The notes under the pieces: model-generated
What the model saw: only the letters and a program-made list of their open reading frames with translations
Told to the model about the DNA's origin: nothing
Databases searched by the model: none
Translations under genes and position numbers: made by a program
DNA from: CALGDE01 sp964655355
GTDB taxonomy: Bacteria > Cyanobacteriota > Cyanobacteriia > CACIAM-69d
Direction of reading: 5' to 3'
DNA: 64,000 bases
Assembly: GCA_964655355.1 (NCBI GenBank)
Contig: CAZZMD010000013.1
Location: 1-64,000, forward strand
Shown here: in pieces, positions 36,061 through 43,542 of the stretch
Numbering within the stretch: the stretch's first letter is position 1
How the letters are laid out: the number at the start of each line of letters is the position of its first letter

Positions 36061-36134
36061 TGGACGTAACTGGACTCGAACCAGTGACCCCCACGATGTC
36101 AACGTGGTGCTCTAACCAACTGAGCTATACGTCC
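36061..36134 (-). tRNA. trnV-GAC: tRNA-Val (anticodon GAC)
   Basis: On the reverse strand the gene starts GGACGTA at 36134 and ends TACGTCC plus discriminator A at 36061. The D arm is GCTCAGTTGGTTAGAGC, the anticodon arm CCACG-TTGACAT-CGTGG (anticodon GAC) and the T arm ACTGG-TTCGAGT-CCAGT. All stems pair. CCA is not encoded. Its last 31 bases (36061-36091) are duplicated at 29295-29325. Confidence 0.97.
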
Positions 36135-36282
36135 TTGGTATGCAAGACAAGATAAGTAAAACCATCAATCTCGCCAACGGACCATAAACCTATCACGCTT
36201 GTTTGACCGGCGCAATGGTTTCCCTGAATTTCCTCGATCGCCCCTGAAAAAGGAGTCGTTACACTGGAATCATTACTCCTTC

Positions 36283-36924
36283 ATGATCGCCATGAGTCCT
36301 CCTATGACTGTCTCTCGCCTTCCCGCTGCTTGTGTTGCACGCCTGCGTCGATTTCAGCCCCAACGATTTTCGGCGATCGCCCTCATGACTTTGGCTTTGC
36401 TGCTGGGGGGGCAGGGATTGGCTGGCGGGGATCGGGCGATCGCGGAGGAGGATGAGATTGATTATGTGGACGTGCTGCTGGAGAAAAAGCGCTGTCGGGA
36501 TTGTGATTTGCGCTATCGCAATTTGGAAGGTTTGGATTTGGAAGGGGTCGATCTCCGGCGGGCGAATCTTTATGGGGCGAATCTCCAGCGGGTTAATTTG
36601 GCGGGGGCGGATCTGCGTCATGCCAACCTGGGGGCAACGGATTTGAGAGGGGCAGATTTGTCCAATACCGCGATGAAGCGCGCTAGCCTTGAGGGGGCGC
36701 AAATGAATGCGGTCAATCTGGAAAATGCTGATCTGCGCCATGCCAATTTTTACCTGACGGATTTGACGGATGCGCGGCTGGTGAGGGTCAATCTCCGTGG
36801 GGCACGATGGCAGAAGGTCAAAGCTGATTCGGCGGATTTTTGCGGGGCGACTATGCCCAATGGCACCCTGTTCCGTCGCCCGTGCTTCGACCCTCAACAA
36901 ACCCCTGATGAAATCCCCCAATAA
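36283..36924 (+). CDS. Exported pentapeptide-repeat protein
   Basis: From the ATG at 36283 the protein has about 213 residues; ATGs at 36292 and 36304 are also possible and no start has a clear ribosome-binding site. A hydrophobic segment (FSAIALMTLALLLGGQGLAG) looks like a signal peptide. After a CRDCDLRYRNL motif, about 20 pentapeptide repeats of the A(D/N)LXX type run from about residue 80 to 195. They predict a right-handed quadrilateral beta-helix. The repeat field ends with DFCGATMPNGTLF. The protein is likely periplasmic or lumenal. It is a paralogue-like neighbour of the next gene. Confidence 0.82.
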   Translation: MIAMSPPMTVSRLPAACVARLRRFQPQRFSAIALMTLALLLGGQGLAGGDRAIAEEDEIDYVDVLLEKKRCRDCDLRYRNLEGLDLEGVDLRRANLYGANLQRVNLAGADLRHANLGATDLRGADLSNTAMKRASLEGAQMNAVNLENADLRHANFYLTDLTDARLVRVNLRGARWQKVKADSADFCGATMPNGTLFRRPCFDPQQTPDEIPQ

Positions 36925-37052
36925 GAGGGACAGGGACCCGCGGGCTGGAAACCCCGACGGCAGACCCTGACGGCAAACTCCGACGGCAAACAATGAAGAT
37001 GAATTGGTTAGAGTGGGGGAAGTGTGGCATCTTCTCCGGGGAGGCAAATTTG

Positions 37053-37757
37053 ATGCGCAGGGAACGGCGAGGCTGGATCGGCCGGCTAATCGGTGGGCTG
37101 ACCGGGCTGCTGGGATATTTGGGGCTGGTGGTGGTGCTGTTGGCTGTGGCGATCGCCCCGGTGCAGGCGGAAAATTTAAGCCATCTCCAGCAAGTATTAC
37201 GCAATGAAGTCTGCCCGAGCTGCGACCTCAGCTATGCCCAGTTGGAGCGCAACAATTTGGATTATGCCTATCTCAGTGGGGCCTATTTGGTGGGGACCAA
37301 CCTACGCCGAACCCACCTGACACAGGCCCATTTCGATGAGACTTGTGCCATTGGGGCGAATTTTGAGGAAGCCCAGGGCGATCGCATTGATTTCACGGGG
37401 GCGGACCTCAGTGGCGCGAACTTCAACAACAGCCATTTCGTCGAGGGTAAGTTTAATGGCGCAGCGTTGATCAAAGCCAAATTTATCAAGGCTGACTTGG
37501 CGGGGGCTGATTTGTCCAAAAGTGATCTGCGGGATAGTCGCCTCCAGGATGCCAATTTGGTTCGGGCAGATCTGACCCGTGCGAACCTTGCGTTTGCTGA
37601 TCTAACCGGTGCTGATTTAAGTCATGCACGGTTGAATGGCGCTGATTTGCGATCGGTGGATTTGGAAGGGGCAATTCTGACGGATGCTAATCTGACCGAT
37701 GCGAATTTCTGCGGCGCGACCTGGATTGATGGCACCAAGACTTATAAAGGGTGTTGA
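37053..37757 (+). CDS. Exported pentapeptide-repeat protein
   Basis: The ATG at 37053 (MRRERRGWIGRLIGG) follows a strong GGGGAGG with 8-base spacing and gives 234 residues; ATG 36993 is the longer alternative. A long hydrophobic segment (LLGYLGLVVVLLAVAIAP) and a VQAEN cleavage-like site predict export. A CPSCDLSYAQL motif precedes about 25 pentapeptide repeats. The field ends NFCGATWIDGTKTYKGC, closely resembling the end of the upstream protein. The two proteins share the Cys-X2-Cys-Asp-Leu entry motif and gene order, suggesting an old tandem duplication. Molecular function is unknown. Confidence 0.85.
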   Translation: MRRERRGWIGRLIGGLTGLLGYLGLVVVLLAVAIAPVQAENLSHLQQVLRNEVCPSCDLSYAQLERNNLDYAYLSGAYLVGTNLRRTHLTQAHFDETCAIGANFEEAQGDRIDFTGADLSGANFNNSHFVEGKFNGAALIKAKFIKADLAGADLSKSDLRDSRLQDANLVRADLTRANLAFADLTGADLSHARLNGADLRSVDLEGAILTDANLTDANFCGATWIDGTKTYKGC

Positions 37758-37872
37758 GATCGCGACTCTCGTGACCCTATTTTCTCGGTCCTGCAACACT
37801 TTGACACTAAGGGGGCTTCAGGGGCGATGATATGATGTGCCGGTGATCATTTAGGATTGAGCGATCAAAATA

Positions 37873-37962
37873 ATGGATATCTTGTCTTTGGGCTGGGTCG
37901 GTTTGTTGACCGTTTTTTCGTTCTCCCTCGCAATGGTGGTTTGGGCTCGGAACGGATTCTAG
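37873..37962 (+). CDS. petN: Cytochrome b6f complex subunit VIII, PetN (29 aa)
   Basis: This 29-residue single-helix protein begins MDILSLGWVGLLTVFSFS and ends VVWARNGF, matching PetN, which is conserved from cyanobacteria to chloroplasts. It is a structural subunit needed for assembly of the cytochrome b6f complex in thylakoids. The gene is monocistronic in appearance. Upstream, TATGAT at 37831-37836 could be a -10 element. Confidence 0.96.
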   Translation: MDILSLGWVGLLTVFSFSLAMVVWARNGF

Positions 37963-38027
37963 GATAAACGCGATTCTAAGATAGACGTTCTGCTGGGGTG
38001 GGGCGATCGCGCCCCTGTCCCGAGCTG

Positions 38028-38069
38028 GTTGATATCTAGTTGTTGATATCTAGTTGTTGATATCTAGCT
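38028..38069 (+). repeat. Three 14-bp tandem repeats
   Basis: GTTGATATCTAGTT occurs at 38028-38041 and 38042-38055, then GTTGATATCTAGCT at 38056-38069. The array lies between petN and the 46-residue gene, about 50 bases before the latter's start. It may be part of that gene's promoter or leader. Function is unknown. Confidence 0.85.
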
Positions 38070-38119
38070 CTAATTTCTAATTTCTCCACTCGCTATCGAG
38101 CCCGAAAGGAGCAGCTTCC

Positions 38120-38260
38120 GTGACAGAATCTTTGCTACCCATCATGGCCGGGATCGCCCTGTTGCTGCTGTTGGTGGTGACTGGCGGTATCGTGTATCTC
38201 ACCGCTTCCGAATGGCGCGATCGCCGACGACAGGATCGGGATAAACGGGGTCAGACGTAG
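38120..38260 (+). CDS. Small single-helix membrane protein (46 aa)
   Basis: A GTG start at 38120 preceded by AAAGGAG with 8-base spacing opens a 46-residue frame. It has a short N-terminus (MTESLLPIMAG), one membrane helix (IALLLLLVVTGGIVYLT) and a basic cytoplasmic tail (EWRDRRRQDRDKRGQT). The layout resembles small conserved membrane proteins of cyanobacteria, but I could not name a family with certainty. The strong Shine-Dalgarno and clean topology make it a likely real gene. Its position after petN suggests, without proving, a thylakoid role. Confidence 0.75.
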   Translation: MTESLLPIMAGIALLLLLVVTGGIVYLTASEWRDRRRQDRDKRGQT

Positions 38261-38432
38261 GTTGATCCCATCTGCGGATCCCTCCCGTTTCCACGATCCA
38301 ATGGCATGGGCTGCCTTTACGCGCCTACAACATCAGCCCCGAGCAAACATCTGCAGGATTTTGCTCGGGGCTGCCAGTTTTTTGCTCGTAGCGAGATGAC
38401 CCTTGAGAGGGGGCGGGGCAATGGGCTCACCG

Positions 38433-39158
38433 CTATTCGTCACTGTGGGACTCTTCCTCTAGGGGGGTAAATCGATAGCCCACCCCTCGCACTGTCTGGA
38501 TCATGCGCCCATAAACGGATGATGATCCCAGCTTGCGGCGAATCTGACCAATATGGACATCCACAACCCGGGGATCCCCGACGTAGTTGTATTCCCACAC
38601 TTTTTGGACGAGTTCCTGTCGGCTCCATGCCTTTCCCGGGTTGCGACCTAGGAAATACAACAAATTAAACTCAAGGGCGGTCAATCCCACACTCTCATCG
38701 TTTAAGAGGACTTCCCGTCCTTCTGGATCCACGACTAATTTGCCATACTTAAGCATCTCCTGCTGGGGCGTCGGCGTTGGTGCACCGCGACGTCGGTTGA
38801 GAATTGCTCCAACCCGAGCCCCTAACTCCACTAGGCTGAAGGGTTTTGTAATCCAATCATCGGCCCCCTTCTCAAACCCCTCGATTTTGTCGGACTCATC
38901 TGCCAGATTGGTCAGCATTAGGACGTAGACATCGGTTTTGCTGCGCATCTTCGCGCACAGCTCATAGCCTGTGGTGTCGGGCAGGTTGATGTCCAGAATG
39001 ACCAGGTCGGGATCAAATTCATCAAAAATTGTCAAGGCGGACTTACCATCCCCCGCTGACTTGAGCTGATAGTCCTTTTTGCTCAAGAAGCGATGGATGA
39101 GATTGCGAATCGCCGGATCATCGTCAACAACCAACAATTTAGCCGGTGTCTCGGTCAT
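38433..39158 (-). CDS. OmpR/PhoB-family response regulator
   Basis: This 241-residue protein has a receiver domain at about 1-125 with the acidic pair in VVDDDP, phospho-acceptor Asp in LVILDINLP (about residue 55) and Lys in WITKPFS. A winged-helix DNA-binding domain spans about 135-232 (LTALEFNLLYFLGRNPGKAW, VVDVHIGQIRRKLG and GVGYRF). All phosphorylation residues are intact. It is not RpaA or RpaB as I remember those sequences. No kinase gene is adjacent. The 512-base upstream region is unusually long for this genome. Confidence 0.92.
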   Translation of the reverse strand: MTETPAKLLVVDDDPAIRNLIHRFLSKKDYQLKSAGDGKSALTIFDEFDPDLVILDINLPDTTGYELCAKMRSKTDVYVLMLTNLADESDKIEGFEKGADDWITKPFSLVELGARVGAILNRRRGAPTPTPQQEMLKYGKLVVDPEGREVLLNDESVGLTALEFNLLYFLGRNPGKAWSRQELVQKVWEYNYVGDPRVVDVHIGQIRRKLGSSSVYGRMIQTVRGVGYRFTPLEEESHSDE

Positions 39159-39670
39159 CGTTAATACCGCCAGAATCGAACAGACAGGGGGGCAATAGAG
39201 TGTTTGGCTCGCGGACTAATGTTCCGGAAAAGCCCCTGAAGGTCTCCGCCGCCCTAGTGGGGAGAGGGGCTATGATCTCCGCGCTTTCGTACTACTCGTT
39301 GACCTTACGCGCCCCGCGCTGTTTTGGCGGGCTGCGTCTCGCAACATCTTAGCAAACGCTTCCCACCGAACCCGGATAGGCAGGGGCACACGCCCATTTT
39401 GTGAATATGTTACATTGGCATTTACACCAGGTTGGAACATCCTCATTTCAATGGGGTGTCTGTATCCAAGCCGTCCCAAGTTTTGGCATTTTTGGCATTG
39501 TTCATTGCGCGCGCCTCAGTCGTTCGGTTGTGCCAGTGATTGGGGGAGGGGCTGCAATTGTTATCTCAGGTTAAGTTCACCAATGGTGGGACCAAGAGAC
39601 CTTAGATTATTGATTGTGGTCCCGTCCCTGTTGTTATTGTTACCTTTTTCATTCCCTAACGACGTTCCCC
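39159..39670. other. Long divergent intergenic region
   Basis: This 512-base region separates the response regulator (-) from the CPP1-like gene (+). It contains GC-rich imperfect hairpins around 39230-39340. Around 39409-39428 it has GTTACATT and TTTACACC separated by 4 bases, which resembles but does not match the RpaB HLR1 spacing. Short open frames on both strands have no support. No known RNA family (RNase P RNA, SRP RNA, tmRNA) was recognised. Confidence 0.5.
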
Positions 39671-40288
39671 ATGAGCAACCCGAATCCCTACGAACAGCTT
39701 GGTGTTACCGAAGATGCTTCTTTCGATGAGATTCAAGCGGCCCGGAGTCGTTTGCTGGATCGATCCAGTGAGGATGCGCGCCAATCGGAGGCGGTGGAGA
39801 TGGCCTATGATGCGGTGCTGATGGATCGGTTGCGCTTGCGGCAGGAGGGACGGATCAAAGTTCCAGAGAAGATCCGGTTCCCGGAGCGATCGCCGGAGGT
39901 GGCGGTGGAGGCATCTAAGAAGCCGCAGGTGCAGTTGCCGGATTGGTTGCGGGATTCGCTGGAGACGCCGGAGCGGGATGATTTGCTGTGGCCGTCGGTG
40001 GTCTTTGGGGTGGGGGGCATTTTGAGTGTGGCGTTGCCTCCGGCTCAGGAGCCGACGTTGCAGTTGCTGTTGGCGCTGGGGGTTGGTGGTTGTTTCTATT
40101 TCATGAATCGTAAGACGGGGCAGTTCGGGCGGTCGGCTGCGATTACGGCGATCGCGTTTGTGGCGTCGTTGGCGATTGGTGCGGGGCTGGGGAGTATCCC
40201 GGCGATCGCGGGGGTGTTGGGGGGAACCCAGGTGACGGCATTGGTTACATTTGTTGGGCTTTGGGTCACGGCTTGTTTTGTTCGGTAG
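39671..40288 (+). CDS. CPP1-like (J-like) membrane protein, DUF3353
   Basis: From the ATG at 39671 the protein has 205 residues. The N-terminus MSNPNPYEQLGVTEDASFDE resembles a J-domain start, and the region has helices but lacks the HPD tripeptide. The C-terminal half has about four membrane helices. This matches the CPP1/CDF1-like family, whose plant members act as chaperones for protochlorophyllide oxidoreductase in thylakoid or envelope membranes. The cyanobacterial role is inferred only. menC begins 66 bases downstream on the same strand. Confidence 0.85.
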   Translation: MSNPNPYEQLGVTEDASFDEIQAARSRLLDRSSEDARQSEAVEMAYDAVLMDRLRLRQEGRIKVPEKIRFPERSPEVAVEASKKPQVQLPDWLRDSLETPERDDLLWPSVVFGVGGILSVALPPAQEPTLQLLLALGVGGCFYFMNRKTGQFGRSAAITAIAFVASLAIGAGLGSIPAIAGVLGGTQVTALVTFVGLWVTACFVR

Positions 40289-40354
40289 TGTTTGGCGGGT
40301 GAGACCGGTGATCGGTGATCCCCGAGCTGGAGTGGATGGGGATCGGGATGTCGG

Positions 40355-41362
40355 GTGCTGAAGCTTGAGTTTCGGCGCTATCATCGCCCGTTTAAGGTGC
40401 CCTTGCGGACTGCCCATGGATTGTGGTCGGTCCGCGAGGGCATTGTTGTGCGGGTGAGTACGGCGGATCGGCGGGTGGGCTGGGGCGAGATCGCGCCGCT
40501 GCCTTGGTTTGGGACGGAGACGTTGGCGGCGGCGCTGGAGCGGTTGGCGGGGCTGGATGGGGCGATCGCTTGGGAGGATTTATCGGCGGTTGGGGATGAG
40601 TTGCCCTGTTGTCAGTTTGCGTTGGGGTGTGCCCGATGGATGTTGGAGGCGCGGGGGGCGGTTGGGGAAGGGGCGATCGCCCTGGAGCCGGCGCGGGTGG
40701 CGGGGCTGATGCCGGCGGGGATCGCTGCCTTGCAAGCCTGGCCGGCCCTATATGCCCAGGGGCACCGCACGTTGAAGTGGAAGGTGACGGGGCAGGCGGG
40801 GGAGTTTGATATTTTTTCGGCGCTGTTGGCGCAGTTGCCGGCGGATGTGGCGCTGCGGTTGGATGCCAATGGTGGACTGTCGCGATCGCTGGCGGCGGAA
40901 TGGTTGACCTGTTGTGATGGGTTGCCGCCGGGGCGTATTGATTGTTTTGAACAGCCGTTGCCGCCGGGGGATTTTCAAGGGTTGCAGATGTTGTCCCGGG
41001 AATTTTCGACTCCGGTGGCGTTGGATGAATCGGTGGCGACGGCGGATCAGCTTCAGGGGATCGCGGCGGCGGGATGGTCTGATTTAGTTGTGGTTAAGCC
41101 GGCGATCGCGGGGGATCCTCAACGGTTTTTCGTGGGACAGATTTCCGGGGATCCTATGCTGCAACCGTGGTTGGGGCAGTTCTCTGGGGTGGTGGTTTCA
41201 TCGGTGTTTGAGACGCCGGTGGGGCAGTGGGGGGCGCTGCGTTTGGCGGCGCGGTTGGGCGATCGCGCTCTGGGATTTGGGACGGAGGCTTGGCTGGCTC
41301 CTTTGAAGTCTCGATGGTTGGAGCGGCTGTGGGCCGGGGAAGATCCGTTTGCTACGGTTTGA
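40355..41362 (+). CDS. menC: o-Succinylbenzoate synthase
   Basis: MenC dehydrates SHCHC to o-succinylbenzoate in phylloquinone (photosystem I quinone) synthesis. The 335-residue enolase-superfamily protein starts with GTG at 40355 (MLKLEFRRYHRPFKVPLRTA). The catalytic residues are visible: the TLKWKV Lys (KXK motif), metal ligand Asp in ALRLDANG-like LRLDANGGLS, Glu in DCFEQPL, Asp in ALDESVAT and Lys in LVVVKPAIAG. menE follows 81 bases downstream. Confidence 0.95.
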   Translation: MLKLEFRRYHRPFKVPLRTAHGLWSVREGIVVRVSTADRRVGWGEIAPLPWFGTETLAAALERLAGLDGAIAWEDLSAVGDELPCCQFALGCARWMLEARGAVGEGAIALEPARVAGLMPAGIAALQAWPALYAQGHRTLKWKVTGQAGEFDIFSALLAQLPADVALRLDANGGLSRSLAAEWLTCCDGLPPGRIDCFEQPLPPGDFQGLQMLSREFSTPVALDESVATADQLQGIAAAGWSDLVVVKPAIAGDPQRFFVGQISGDPMLQPWLGQFSGVVVSSVFETPVGQWGALRLAARLGDRALGFGTEAWLAPLKSRWLERLWAGEDPFATV

Positions 41363-41443
41363 TGTCTTTCCCGTGGGATTGATCGCAATATTTGGGATAA
41401 AGGGTGTGACAAAGGGGCAAAGCGGAAGTTAGGGGTAAATGGC

Positions 41444-42919
41444 ATGGGGGCGGGGGCGCGACCGGAGTGGGATTTGTGGGGGCTGGGGCGATCGCGTTGC
41501 GATGATCACTGGCTTCATGGTCTGGACGGTAGTGCCGAGGAACTGTGGCGATCGCTGGAGTCGTTAGCGGAGGCATTCCGCCCTAATTCTGATGATCCCC
41601 AACGTATTTTGTTGATCCCAAAGTCCCCCGGTGTGCTGATTCGGGGGCTGATCTGGGCGAATTATTGGGCCCAGCGATCGCCCCTATGGCTCTTCCTCGG
41701 TAATCCGGATTGGGCGATCGCTGAACAGAAAATTCTTCTCGACCATATTTGTCCCCATCAGGTTTGGGGCGATCGCCATAATCCGTGGGACGGTACGGTG
41801 TTGCCCCAGTCTCCCGGGAGACCTAATGGGGGCGATTTTCTTGATCCCAGCCGCTCCTATGTGGGGATCTCGACCGGGGGGAGCAGTGGCACCCTTCGGT
41901 TTGCGATGCATTCCTGGGAGAGTCTTTGGAGTGCGGTGACGGGATTTCGTGAATATTTTGACCCTGAATCTGACCACGGCCGTATCCACAGTTTTTGTAC
42001 GCTGCCCCTCTTCCATGTCAGCGGTCTGATGCAATTTTTGCGGAGTGCCTGGTCTGGTGGTCAGTTTCAGCTTGGGTGCTATCCCAAAGCCCCTGCCCCG
42101 ATTTATCCCGCCCTGGCTTGGTCTCGCCCCGATGCTCTCGCCTCGCCTGGGGTGCCGCAGGGGTTTATTTCTCTTGTACCGACTCAATTGGCGCGATTGT
42201 TGGACCAGCCGCAGGCGATCGCCTGGCTGCGGCAATTTCGGGTGATTTTGGTGGGGGGGGCACCCGCTTGGCCAGACCTGTTGGCGCGATCGCGGCAAGC
42301 TCGGTTACCGCTTGCCCCGACCTATGGCATGACGGAAACTGCTGCCCAGGTTGCGACCCTCAAACCCGATGCTTTTTTGAAAGGGCAGGCCGGGGTGGGT
42401 CGCCCCTTGCCCCATGTCACCTTGCACCTAACGCCCCAGACTGCTGAGCCGATTCGCTTGAGTACGTCCGCGCTGGCGGTGGGCTATTGGCCCGGATCGG
42501 CGATCGCCCCGGACCTGCCAAGTCACCCGCCTTTCCAATGGATGACCGGGGATTTAGGGCGGTTGGACGAGGCGGGGTATTTATCTATCCTGGGGCGGCG
42601 GGATGACACCATTCTCAGCGGCGGCGAAAATGTGATGCCCCAGGAAGTGGAGGCGGCCATTTTGGCGACGGGATGGGCGGCGGATGTTTGTGTGGTGGGG
42701 TTGCCGGATCCGGAGTGGGGGCAACGGGTGGCGGCCCTGTGGGTGCCCCGTACCGACGACGAAGTCCCGTCCCTCGAGCAATGGCAGGGGCTATTGGGCG
42801 ATCGCCTGAGTCGCTATAAACATCCCAAAATCTGGCGCGTCGTGCCCCGGATCCCCCGCAATAATCGCGGCAAACTGAATCGTGCTGCGATCGCCCAATG
42901 GTTTCAGGCTGGCCAATGA
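41444..42919 (+). CDS. menE: o-Succinylbenzoate-CoA ligase
   Basis: MenE activates o-succinylbenzoate with ATP and CoA, the step after MenC. The 491-residue adenylate-forming enzyme shows the P-loop-like motif GISTGGSSGTLRFA (about 145-158), the A5 motif APTYGMTETAAQV, the A7 motif MTGDLGRLDEAGYLSILGR and the A8/A10 region IPRNNRGKLNR with the catalytic Lys. The order menC-menE on one strand indicates an operon. The last 16 bases overlap the 3' end of the opposing glutaredoxin-like gene. Confidence 0.95.
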   Translation: MGAGARPEWDLWGLGRSRCDDHWLHGLDGSAEELWRSLESLAEAFRPNSDDPQRILLIPKSPGVLIRGLIWANYWAQRSPLWLFLGNPDWAIAEQKILLDHICPHQVWGDRHNPWDGTVLPQSPGRPNGGDFLDPSRSYVGISTGGSSGTLRFAMHSWESLWSAVTGFREYFDPESDHGRIHSFCTLPLFHVSGLMQFLRSAWSGGQFQLGCYPKAPAPIYPALAWSRPDALASPGVPQGFISLVPTQLARLLDQPQAIAWLRQFRVILVGGAPAWPDLLARSRQARLPLAPTYGMTETAAQVATLKPDAFLKGQAGVGRPLPHVTLHLTPQTAEPIRLSTSALAVGYWPGSAIAPDLPSHPPFQWMTGDLGRLDEAGYLSILGRRDDTILSGGENVMPQEVEAAILATGWAADVCVVGLPDPEWGQRVAALWVPRTDDEVPSLEQWQGLLGDRLSRYKHPKIWRVVPRIPRNNRGKLNRAAIAQWFQAGQ

Positions 42920-43212
42920 TTCCTTAGCCATTTCTCTGCCCGTGCTGCCGATGACCGGGGGGATAGTCGGGGCAGGGCGATCGCGCCGGTGCTGGGATCG
43001 GCGGGATCATCCTCGTCCGTTAGGGAGGACGGGGCGAGGAATGTGACTGGAATTTCGTATTGATACCGCTGAAACCATGCTTCACGGGTCGTAATATCCC
43101 GCGTAACAATTGAAAATGTTAAATCGGTCGCTTGGGCTTGGACGGTGCTCAGTTTTTCCAGCAGCCCGGCACACAGATGACATCCCGCTTTGGAATAGAC
43201 AATGATCTGCAC
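42904..43212 (-). CDS. Glutaredoxin-like thiol protein (DUF836 type)
   Basis: A GTG start at 43212 is preceded by GGAGAGGAG with about 5-base spacing and gives 102 residues (MQIIVYSKAGCHLCAGLLEK); an ATG at 43260 is in frame but lacks a ribosome-binding site. The redox motif CHLC follows the first strand, and IPVTFLAP supplies the cis-Pro region. The DUF836 family is a thioredoxin-fold group probably acting as small disulfide reductases. The C-terminal 35 residues are a variable acidic linker and helix. The gene converges on menE with a 16-base overlap. Confidence 0.85.
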   Translation of the reverse strand: MQIIVYSKAGCHLCAGLLEKLSTVQAQATDLTFSIVTRDITTREAWFQRYQYEIPVTFLAPSSLTDEDDPADPSTGAIALPRLSPRSSAARAEKWLRNHWPA

Positions 43213-43475
43213 GACACACTCCTCTCCCCCGTAGGGATTCAAAGGTTTTCTGGATTCCATTGAAACGTGAAATGGAGGGCTTGAAATTCAGAGATCCTCC
43301 CGGAGGAGGATGCACAACATTTCTCGATCTTTCTTTAAAGAAGTGTAAGGAAGTAAAAATAAAGAAAATATTATGGAGAGCTTCTACCCCTGGAAAATCT
43401 GCAATCGTATAGATAAGTTCAAATGGGGTCGGCCAATATAAAGACCCTAAACTTTAAAACAACCGCTTAAATGCC
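43213..43475. other. AT-rich intergenic region with small hairpins
   Basis: With the hairpin at 43476-43510 this forms a 330-base gap between the glutaredoxin-like gene and cobK. ATCCTCC at 43294-43300 pairs with GGAGGAT at 43305-43311 around a CGGA loop. A 12-base palindrome TTCTTTAAAGAA is at 43331-43342. The section 43320-43470 is distinctly AT-rich. Tiny frames of 12 and 22 codons exist but have no supported ribosome-binding site. Confidence 0.45.
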
Positions 43476-43510
43476 ATGGGCAGCTCTACCAGTTACTGGG
43501 GGCTGCCCAT
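43476..43510. terminator. Hairpin downstream of cobK, terminator-like
   Basis: ATGGGCAGC at 43476-43484 pairs with GCTGCCCAT at 43502-43510. It begins 33 bases past the cobK stop on the minus strand. The T-runs are short on either side (TTTT on plus, TTT on minus), so strength and direction are uncertain. It could also end a plus-strand transcript from the AT-rich region. Confidence 0.5.
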
Positions 43511-43542
43511 TTTAAATGGGGCATGGGGCTTAGTCGGGGGGC

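Noticed and set aside
29295..36134. Search for an integrase, transposase or CRISPR gene within the candidate island
   Set aside because: None is present. The island idea rests on the tRNA 3'-end duplication and gene content only.
37801..37836. TTGACA ... TATGAT as a sigma-70 promoter for petN
   Set aside because: The spacer is 24 bases, too long for a standard -35/-10 pair. TATGAT alone is mentioned as a possible -10.
39409..39428. HLR1-like (RpaB) site, GTTACATT and TTTACACC
   Set aside because: The half-sites are 4 bases apart, not the expected 2, and the second lacks the A/T ending. It is noted in the region entry only.
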